Below, piece by piece: positions 45,701 to 46,637 of a stretch of DNA of 46,637 bases. The translations under genes were made by a program, and so were the position numbers. How positions within the stretch are numbered: the first letter of the stretch is position 1; each line of letters opens with the position of its first letter. This stretch comes from Acanthaster planci (Eukaryota; Echinodermata; Asteroidea; Valvatida; Acanthasteridae), in assembly GCF_001949145.1 (NCBI RefSeq), contig NW_019091442.1:808024-854660 (forward strand). The letters are read 5' to 3'. A model generated the notes under the pieces. It searched no databases and was not told where the DNA came from. It saw only the letters and a program-made list of their open reading frames with translations.

Positions 45701-46295
45701 CACGATAATGATGATGCCTTATTGAAATTTAATGTCTACCTTGAGATATACTCTATTTGTGCACCAGGTCAGTTAATGTGACATAAAGTATATCAGGTCA
45801 CAATTCAAAATTCAGTTTTTACACTTTTTTGAAGATAAGCACCATCAACTTTAAAATATCGTTTAACAAAGATGTTTAATAAAGCCAAGTAGCAGAAGTT
45901 TGAAATCAGTTTGATTTGTCACAATGAAGGTTGCAGATGGACTGTCAGTTTTCTTTTTATGATCTGACTTTGAAAACAAAACCCACAACTTGATCTTACA
46001 TAGTATGGAAGCAATCAGTTCCAAACTGGTTTGACATGAACACCTGCAATTTACATAATTCCACCGTTTGGTTCAGGGGCTCTATTTTCCTGTTTGATTT
46101 CTTTGAACAGACAGTGACTTGAGTGAATTGACCCAACAGGAGGACTGTGAGAAGGCCGTGTGTATAAGACTCTGCAGGATAACCAATGCATTTCATGAAC
46201 TAATCCAATCAGCTATTCCTGTTGGCCCGTGTGTAGATGCCACTCTAAAAGCTGTCACCAGAATGTACACCACCCTCACCCTTTTCTGCAAATAT
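653..46295 (+). CDS. FANCI: FANCI, Fanconi anaemia complementation group I protein, partial gene (18 internal exons)
   Basis: FANCI pairs with FANCD2 to form the ID2 clamp on DNA at interstrand crosslinks. It is phosphorylated by ATR and monoubiquitinated by the Fanconi core complex and UBE2T in the nucleus. Eighteen exons, each with AG before and GT after, join with matching phases into 813 uninterrupted codons that follow human FANCI (from memory) in order from about residue 372 to 1200. By family knowledge they cover the S2, HD2, S3 and most of the S4 helical-repeat regions. The ubiquitin-acceptor lysine context LVLRKAMF is conserved, with the Lys codon at 7037-7039. An acidic stretch in exon 7 matches the acidic stretch of human FANCI. 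The N-terminal third and the C-terminal tail lie outside the window. There is no promoter or start codon here. The gene is unusually spread out, with introns from about 0.4 to 7.6 kb full of repeats. Confidence 0.96.
1488..1693 (+). repeat. Two-copy tandem duplication, about 135-bp spacing
   Basis: Copy 1 starts near 1488 and copy 2 near 1622. Both contain TGCAAATGCATATTACCCTC, then a near-identical block with GGATATCACACATTA and ATGTTCACATC. Copy 2 lacks a few bases in the middle. Confidence 0.8.
2203..2222 (+). repeat. AGAC tetranucleotide microsatellite
   Basis: About five tandem AGAC units, visible directly. Confidence 0.9.
2890..3023 (+). repeat. Dispersed repeat, copy 1 of a direct pair
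   Basis: It shares a roughly 130-base block with 3825-3955. Common words include ATGAGCTGGCCAGAAAT, AAAAGATACTGTGGGG and GACTGCACCCTT. The start is uncertain. The element type is not recognised. Confidence 0.75.
3825..3955 (+). repeat. Dispersed repeat, copy 2 of a direct pair
   Basis: Same orientation as the copy at 2890-3023, with matches broken by small indels. The two probably derive from one repeat family or an old local duplication of about 930 bp. Confidence 0.75.
4630..4794 (+). CDS. FANCI: FANCI exon B
   Basis: The acceptor is tcatgcag and the donor gtaagt. The split codon GAG (Glu) joins exon A. The peptide includes [20 protein letters not shown] and [20 protein letters not shown], matching human [20 protein letters not shown]. 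It ends on the first base of a Gly codon. Confidence 0.96.
4795..6851 (+). other. FANCI: FANCI intron 2
   Basis: Non-coding, AT-rich. Apart from a short CTTTGCACTTGCACTTTGCA-type local repeat near 5205-5232, nothing was recognised. Confidence 0.75.
6852..7053 (+). CDS. FANCI: FANCI exon C, carries the ubiquitin-acceptor lysine
   Basis: The acceptor is ccctgcag and the donor gtcagt. It encodes [20 protein letters not shown] and [16 protein letters not shown]. The lysine in LVLRKAMF (7037-7039) is the equivalent of human Lys523, the monoubiquitination site. The exon ends in phase 2; the open frame visible past 7053 is intron read-through. Confidence 0.97.
7054..8960 (+). other. FANCI: FANCI intron 3
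   Basis: Non-coding. A small CpG-rich inverted word (GGCCTGCAGTACGGCC, near 7815) stands out. No recognisable gene or element was seen. Confidence 0.75.
8961..9084 (+). CDS. FANCI: FANCI exon D, SQ-cluster exon
   Basis: The acceptor is gttttacag and the donor gtaaga. It encodes [20 protein letters not shown] followed by a Ser/Gln-rich tail. The tail holds two SQ dipeptides (LSSQ and SSSSQ) and one CQ (QSCQ). It corresponds to the human ATR-phosphorylated SQ cluster (Ser556, Ser559, Ser565). It ends in phase 0. Confidence 0.95.
10206..10458. mobile_element. Possible piggyBac-type non-autonomous element (MITE)
   Basis: A 253-bp segment starts TTAACCCTTTACTGCTG. It ends in a sequence whose reverse complement is TTAACACTTCGACTGTCG. 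Both ends carry TTAA, the piggyBac target site, and the inner ends form an imperfect inverted repeat (pattern TTAAC-CTT---CTG). There is no coding capacity. The inverted repeats are short and imperfect, so the call is tentative. Confidence 0.4.
12405..12985 (-). CDS. SGNH/GDSL-type hydrolase domain of the retroelement, reading frame intact
   Basis: The open frame runs from 13067; the likely exon starts at 12985 after an acceptor (tttatccacag on the minus strand). The domain has all the family blocks: TWVIGDSIV (nucleophile Ser, codon 12956-12954), a Gly in VRGAKL, LGTNDL (GxND block) and WHDGLHLS (Asp and His of the triad). These enzymes hydrolyse ester bonds; the substrate in a retroelement is unknown. 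About 190 codons is a normal size for the fold. It ends VTQLNV with a stop at 12405. In contrast to gag and recombinase, no stop or frameshift is visible. Whether it is expressed is unknown. Confidence 0.85.
13099..13787 (-). pseudogene. Tyrosine recombinase (integrase) of the retroelement, broken
   Basis: This enzyme class would insert the circular cDNA. The open part (13787 to 13368) has [14 protein letters not shown], then the first catalytic Arg in [12 protein letters not shown] (Arg codon 13568-13566) and the beta-hairpin Lys in RFSKTDQRG (13448-13446). A frameshift at about 13371 leads to GGPLFTHFD, then TGA (13311-13309). After that come [22 protein letters not shown] and the nucleophile Tyr in NLYIRP (13122-13120), ending at TAG (13101-13099). 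The H-x-x-R box reads HSFC (Cys codon 13215-13213), so a catalytic Arg is lost. The N-terminal DNA-binding half is largely absent. Confidence 0.85.
13868..15526 (-). pseudogene. gag-like gene of the YR retroelement, broken
   Basis: A start codon at 15526-15524 opens a frame ([10 protein letters not shown]...) that is soon cut by TGA but stays open beyond it into a basic stretch ([18 protein letters not shown], a possible nuclear localisation signal). The frame then shifts near 15000 through a Pro/Ser-rich region. Around 14500-14450 [15 protein letters not shown] is followed by stops. From about 14400 the conserved gag core is open: [20 protein letters not shown], then [20 protein letters not shown] and WAIIDGKL, then TGA. 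The last part carries the zinc motifs. The core pattern is one I recognise from gag proteins of DIRS-order elements. At least one frameshift and several stops show it is dead. Confidence 0.75.
13907..14005 (-). other. Tandem zinc motifs in gag: CCCH finger plus CCHC knuckle
   Basis: The translated segment has C-x7-C-x4-C-x3-H ([18 protein letters not shown]), followed one residue later by C-x2-C-x4-H-x4-C ([14 protein letters not shown]). The second is an exact match to the retroviral-type zinc-knuckle spacing. This is expected of a nucleic-acid-binding gag C-terminus. It is intact although the rest of gag is broken. Confidence 0.8.
16018..16382. repeat. Foldback element: 130-bp inverted arms around a 100-bp loop
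   Basis: The left arm (16018-16148) and the reverse complement of the right arm (16249-16382) match closely. Shared words include TTGCGAGTTAAATTTGAATA, TGGTACACTGAGTT and TTGCTATACCTCATGATTTG. A few small indels break the match. It is a MITE-like foldback with no recognised ends. In the FANCI pre-mRNA it would fold into a long hairpin about 260 bases before exon E. Confidence 0.85.
16643..16771 (+). CDS. FANCI: FANCI exon E
   Basis: The acceptor is aataatacag; the donor gtatat is weaker than its neighbours. Its 43 whole codons start [18 protein letters not shown] and end with GDVRLILYE, matching human VHVDVHSHYNSVANE...ADVRLMLYE. Both edges are phase 0, agreeing with exons D and F. Confidence 0.95.
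17374..17379 (-). terminator. Polyadenylation signal in the LTR
   Basis: AATAAA on the minus strand, about 140 bases before the LTR end. A second AATAAA lies at 17315-17320. Confidence 0.45.
18038..18047 (-). promoter_or_regulatory. TATA box in the LTR
   Basis: The minus strand reads CTATAAATAG, a full TATA consensus, at the upstream edge of the most CpG-rich part. Transcription would start near 18010 and run leftward, antisense to FANCI. Confidence 0.5.
19500..21700 (+). mobile_element. Decayed DIRS-like retrotransposon (gag remnant and RT region)
   Basis: Scattered segments in changing frames match DIRS-order polyproteins in the right order. There is a gag-like stretch near 19780-19880 ([20 protein letters not shown]). 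A pre-RT segment from 20544 reads [20 protein letters not shown]. Then comes the RT itself. Many stops and frameshifts mean it cannot make protein. The gag part and the outer limits are uncertain; the RT part is clear. Confidence 0.75.
20544..21290 (+). pseudogene. Reverse transcriptase remnant, DIRS-type
   Basis: In + strand frames: [19 protein letters not shown] (from 20771) is the RT finger motif. [20 protein letters not shown] matches the first catalytic Asp block (family VDFKDAYLHV), followed by [15 protein letters not shown]. The second catalytic pair survives as [11 protein letters not shown] (from 21108), with Asn in place of the usual Tyr before it. The frame breaks several times: TGA after LKH-FWM, a shift near 20900, a shift and stops after 21078. 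The open frame 20659-21078 is a mosaic of correct and shifted segments, not a gene. Confidence 0.82.
22257..22427 (+). CDS. FANCI: FANCI exon F
   Basis: The acceptor is tttgtcag and the donor gtaaga. Its 57 whole codons start [20 protein letters not shown] and end with DQISLTEPL, matching human GFYDVLRRNSQLANSVM...DKISLQEPL. In-frame sequence upstream of 22257 is intron. Confidence 0.96.
22428..22903 (+). other. FANCI: FANCI intron 6
   Basis: 476 bases, AT-rich, with nothing recognised apart from the pyrimidine tract feeding the exon G acceptor. Confidence 0.85.
22904..23095 (+). CDS. FANCI: FANCI exon G, acidic stretch
   Basis: The acceptor aag follows a pyrimidine run (ctcccttttttt); the donor is gtaggt. 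Its 64 codons start [17 protein letters not shown], continue through a Glu/Asp-rich stretch ([12 protein letters not shown]) and end [13 protein letters not shown]. Human has an equivalent polyglutamate tract before NRMIKSELEDFEL. The start is set by the acceptor, because a TGA lies in frame just upstream. Confidence 0.94.
23096..23856 (+). other. FANCI: FANCI intron 7
   Basis: 761 bases of AT-rich sequence; no gene or repeat recognised. Confidence 0.85.
23857..23978 (+). CDS. FANCI: FANCI exon H
   Basis: The acceptor is tcccactag and the donor gtaagg. It encodes [16 protein letters not shown] and [16 protein letters not shown], matching human [17 protein letters not shown] and GVCEVLIEYNFS. 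It ends in phase 2, splitting a Ser codon with the next exon. Confidence 0.96.
23979..29265 (+). other. FANCI: FANCI intron 8 (about 5.3 kb)
   Basis: AT-rich. It contains short open frames on both strands, the longest being 145 codons at 24359-24796 on the minus strand. None shows a known domain, coding-like composition or splice context. No element was recognised. Confidence 0.75.
29266..29427 (+). CDS. FANCI: FANCI exon I
   Basis: The acceptor is ccttatcag and the donor gtaagt. It encodes [20 protein letters not shown], a Lys/Ser-rich linker, then [15 protein letters not shown]. This matches human FEDILSLFMCYKKLSDIL...SMKFVSSLLTALF. It ends in phase 2. Confidence 0.95.
29428..30198 (+). 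other. FANCI: FANCI intron 9
   Basis: 771 bases, AT-rich; nothing recognised. Confidence 0.85.
30199..30378 (+). CDS. FANCI: FANCI exon J
   Basis: The acceptor is tgtatgtag and the donor gtaagc. It encodes [20 protein letters not shown] and [16 protein letters not shown], then a GPEG turn. Human has IQSHQESLSVLRSSNEF and VNVALQKVQQLKETGH. It ends in phase 2. Confidence 0.96.
30379..31194 (+). other. FANCI: FANCI intron 10
   Basis: 816 bases, AT-rich; nothing recognised. Confidence 0.85.
31195..31258 (+). CDS. FANCI: FANCI exon K (short)
   Basis: This 64-base exon has acceptor cattcctcag and donor gtaaga. It encodes the poorly conserved linker [16 protein letters not shown] ending GKKEK, matching human ...EESGKKEKGK. 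It is supported mainly by splice sites, phase (2 in, 0 out) and the GKKEK end. Confidence 0.9.
31560..32430 (+). pseudogene. Broken, intronless copy of a multicopy invertebrate gene with a CXC cysteine-rich tail
   Basis: The open frame 31604-32062 contains [37 protein letters not shown] and later [16 protein letters not shown]. The next piece ([25 protein letters not shown]) is in another frame and meets TAG. A third frame (open at 32150-32422) carries a cysteine cluster with spacing CxCx3Cx4CxCx6Cx3Cx2Cx4C, similar to tesmin/TSO1 CXC domains. I recognise this arrangement from uncharacterised multicopy proteins of marine invertebrates. The DTDLLVLL-like block there looks like an acidic block of PIN/XPG-type nucleases (inference). 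At least two frameshifts and one stop; the N-terminal half is missing. It may be carried by a transposon. It is not part of FANCI. Confidence 0.7.
32649..32846 (+). repeat. Diverged repeat pair with a YY1-like plus octamer composite
   Basis: AAAATGGCCGCCATT followed by ATGCAAATTAG (about 32649-32682) recurs about 161 bases later as AAAGTGGCGGCCATTTTG followed by ATGCAAATTAG (to 32846). The sequence between is only weakly similar, suggesting old satellite-like units. Confidence 0.55.
34391..34576 (+). CDS. FANCI: FANCI exon L
   Basis: The acceptor is catacaatag and the donor gtacat. Its 62 whole codons start [20 protein letters not shown], followed by [16 protein letters not shown] and a charged segment ending HIKKLQ. 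This matches human GKSISLLCLEGLQKIFSAV and IQQFLRALDVTD. Confidence 0.95.
34577..38805 (+). other. FANCI: FANCI intron 12 (about 4.2 kb)
   Basis: It contains the 33-bp minisatellite at 35191-35434. 36070-36370 is somewhat richer in GC than its surroundings and on the minus strand has a 50-codon open stretch ([20 protein letters not shown]...), possibly a retroelement scrap, not identified. The rest is AT-rich with nothing recognised. Confidence 0.75.
35191..35434. repeat. 33-bp minisatellite, about 7.4 copies
   Basis: Units start at 35191, 35224, 35257, 35290, 35323, 35356 and 35389, with a partial copy at 35422. The unit begins GCAATCTGATTGATTGGAGG. Copies 4 and 5 carry a few substitutions; the others are nearly identical. 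Because 33 is divisible by three, long open frames appear on both strands (11-residue repeats such as [11 protein letters not shown] on the minus strand). No start context or exon supports translation. Confidence 0.95.
38806..38919 (+). CDS. FANCI: FANCI exon M
   Basis: The acceptor is tttctcactag and the donor gtactt. Its 38 codons start [20 protein letters not shown] and end [12 protein letters not shown]. They align with human [20 protein letters not shown]...LSKLLEPSSPQ. Confidence 0.93.
38920..40444 (+). other. FANCI: FANCI intron 13
   Basis: It contains an inverted-repeat element (38995-39695). 39700-40444 is otherwise unremarkable, with a more GC-rich patch near 40200-40330 that I could not identify. 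Confidence 0.8.
38995..39695. mobile_element. MITE-like element with 20-bp terminal inverted repeats
   Basis: The 701-bp segment starts AATGGGTCGTATGAATAAAA. Its other end, reverse complemented, reads AATGGGTCATATGAATAAAA (19 of 20 match). Subterminal words are also inverted at both ends (GCATTTACT and AAGCAAATGCTT), giving about 110 bp of patchy inverted homology. No transposase is encoded and no clear target-site duplication was found, so the superfamily is unknown. Confidence 0.75.
40445..40496 (+). CDS. FANCI: FANCI exon N (micro-exon, 52 bases)
   Basis: The acceptor is tgtattccag and the donor gtgagt. It encodes [17 protein letters not shown], matching human FVQMLSWTSKICKENS. It starts in phase 0 and ends in phase 1, as exon O needs. 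Confidence 0.92.
40497..40905 (+). other. FANCI: FANCI intron 14
   Basis: 409 bases, the shortest intron here; AT-rich with a good pyrimidine tract at the 3' end. Nothing else seen. Confidence 0.9.
40906..41033 (+). CDS. FANCI: FANCI exon O
   Basis: The acceptor is gtttttcag and the donor gtaaat. A split GAG codon joins exon N. It encodes [20 protein letters not shown] and [17 protein letters not shown], matching human EDALFCKSLMNLLFSL and LRDLSQDIHGHLGDID. Confidence 0.96.
41748..41824 (+). repeat. Direct repeat copy 1 (about 77 bp)
   Basis: It starts GAGGCAAAATTCC and contains ATGTATAGGATGAAATATCT. It is matched by 42622-42699 with roughly eight or nine differences. Confidence 0.9.
42029..42080 (-). 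ncRNA. Hammerhead ribozyme core (type I topology)
   Basis: Read on the minus strand: CTGATGA (42074-42068), stem II GTCC/GGAC (42067-42064 with 42054-42051) closing a 9-base loop, and GAA with the stem III A (42050-42047). Stem III is AGCA/TGCT (42047-42044 with 42037-42034), followed by A at 42033 as the residue before the cut. All conserved core positions are present. Stem I is weak: one A-U pair, a 2-base bulge, then three pairs. Small type I hammerheads of this kind are known from Penelope-like retroelements and retrozymes. Self-cleavage would fall between 42033 and 42032. Confidence 0.7.
42622..42699 (+). repeat. Direct repeat copy 2 (about 78 bp)
   Basis: Same orientation as copy 1, spaced about 874 bases from it. 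It ends CAGCATATTTTTAG as copy 1 does. Confidence 0.9.
44603..44671 (+). CDS. FANCI: FANCI exon P (69 bases)
   Basis: The acceptor is tgttttcag and the donor gtagga. Its 23 codons read [20 protein letters not shown] then TVL, matching human [22 protein letters not shown]. Phase 0 on both sides. Confidence 0.95.
44672..45367 (+). other. FANCI: FANCI intron 16
   Basis: 696 bases, AT-rich; nothing recognised. The open frame running on from exon P is read-through. Confidence 0.85.
45368..45461 (+). CDS. FANCI: FANCI exon Q
   Basis: The acceptor is ggttatgtag and the donor gtatgt. It encodes [20 protein letters not shown] then [11 protein letters not shown], matching human [21 protein letters not shown]. 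It ends in phase 1. Confidence 0.94.
45462..46110 (+). other. FANCI: FANCI intron 17
   Basis: 649 bases, AT-rich; nothing recognised. Confidence 0.85.
46111..46295 (+). CDS. FANCI: FANCI exon R (last exon in window)
   Basis: The acceptor is tttgaacag and the donor gtgagc. It encodes a variable start, then [20 protein letters not shown] and [14 protein letters not shown], matching human [20 protein letters not shown] and LCKMYTTLTALVRYY. It ends in phase 0. The remaining C-terminal exons are beyond the window. Confidence 0.95.
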
Positions 46296-46637
46296 GTGAG
46301 CTATTCTATATGTGCCATAACCCATAGAATTGATTTTGATTTAGATAAGTTTAGGTGTTTTGTTTTGAGCCGGTTTGGTATTCCATCAGCACATTCCCAA
46401 AATGAAGCACGTCCAAGGTCATTTGAATGCACATGCCCTAAGCGAAAGCATGTGCAAGCTTTGTTTCCATACGATGTTCATCTTACCCAAATAACGTCTA
46501 CATGTACCCACGCATATTTCCCAAGCACTGTCAGGTCATTTGCTAAAGTTTGATCAACCCTAACATGCCCTGTCTCCATACCACAATGCATAGCAGAGCC
46601 ACACACATAATTTCCCTCTTTTTTCTGAGCGTCAAAA
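46296..46637 (+). other. FANCI: FANCI intron 18, 5' part
   Basis: It begins gtgagc. The frame stays open past the donor to about 46553, but similarity to FANCI stops at FCKY, so it is read as intron. The window ends inside it. Confidence 0.8.

Noticed and set aside
46296-46553. Extension of the last exon's open frame to 46553
   Set aside because: FANCI similarity stops at the gtgagc donor; beyond it the peptide has no resemblance to the protein.
1-46637. CRISPR arrays, bacterial operons, rRNA or tRNA genes
   Set aside because: No spaced direct repeats of CRISPR type, no tRNA-like A and B boxes recognised by eye, and the spliced gene shows that the window is eukaryotic.

Overview
The window is a piece of animal nuclear genome, AT-rich and intron-rich, and it is almost entirely the inside of one gene. 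Eighteen GT-AG-bounded exons on the + strand (653 to 46295) encode the middle and C-terminal part of FANCI, the partner of FANCD2 in the Fanconi anaemia DNA interstrand crosslink repair pathway. Joined, they give 2440 coding bases: one base completing a codon from an exon upstream, then 813 codons with no stop and matching phases at all 17 junctions. By my recall of the human protein this covers about residue 372 to 1200 of 1328. The first exons and the C-terminal tail are outside the window. No tRNA, rRNA, operon, Shine-Dalgarno site or CRISPR array was seen.

The source is probably a marine invertebrate, perhaps an echinoderm, hemichordate or cephalochordate. This is inferred from the long introns (up to about 7.6 kb), the variety of tyrosine-recombinase retroelements and the very frequent TACATGTA octamer. 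The species cannot be fixed from the sequence.

The introns hold the accessory content. Intron 1 has two pairs of direct repeats. Intron 4 holds a small TTAA-flanked element, a minus-strand tyrosine-recombinase retroelement (gag with CCCH and CCHC zinc motifs, recombinase, SGNH hydrolase; reverse transcriptase apparently deleted), and a 365-bp foldback. Intron 5 holds a probable 1332-bp solo LTR and a decayed DIRS-like element with a recognisable reverse transcriptase on the + strand. Intron 11 holds a broken copy of a cysteine-rich (CXC-type) multicopy gene and a diverged repeat pair. Intron 12 holds a 33-bp minisatellite. Intron 13 holds a 701-bp inverted-repeat element. Intron 15 holds a 1.4-kb inverted-repeat-bounded unit containing a minus-strand hammerhead ribozyme core.

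The gene works alone here: the other features are mobile-element remains that would be transcribed and spliced out with FANCI introns. The observations most worth following are the hammerhead core at 42031-42080, the retroelement whose hydrolase frame is intact while gag and recombinase are broken, the solo LTR with its own CpG-rich promoter region, and the apparent Ser-to-Cys change at the first site of the FANCI SQ phosphorylation cluster. Exon calls rest on similarity to FANCI recalled from memory plus splice-site and phase consistency; no database search was run.
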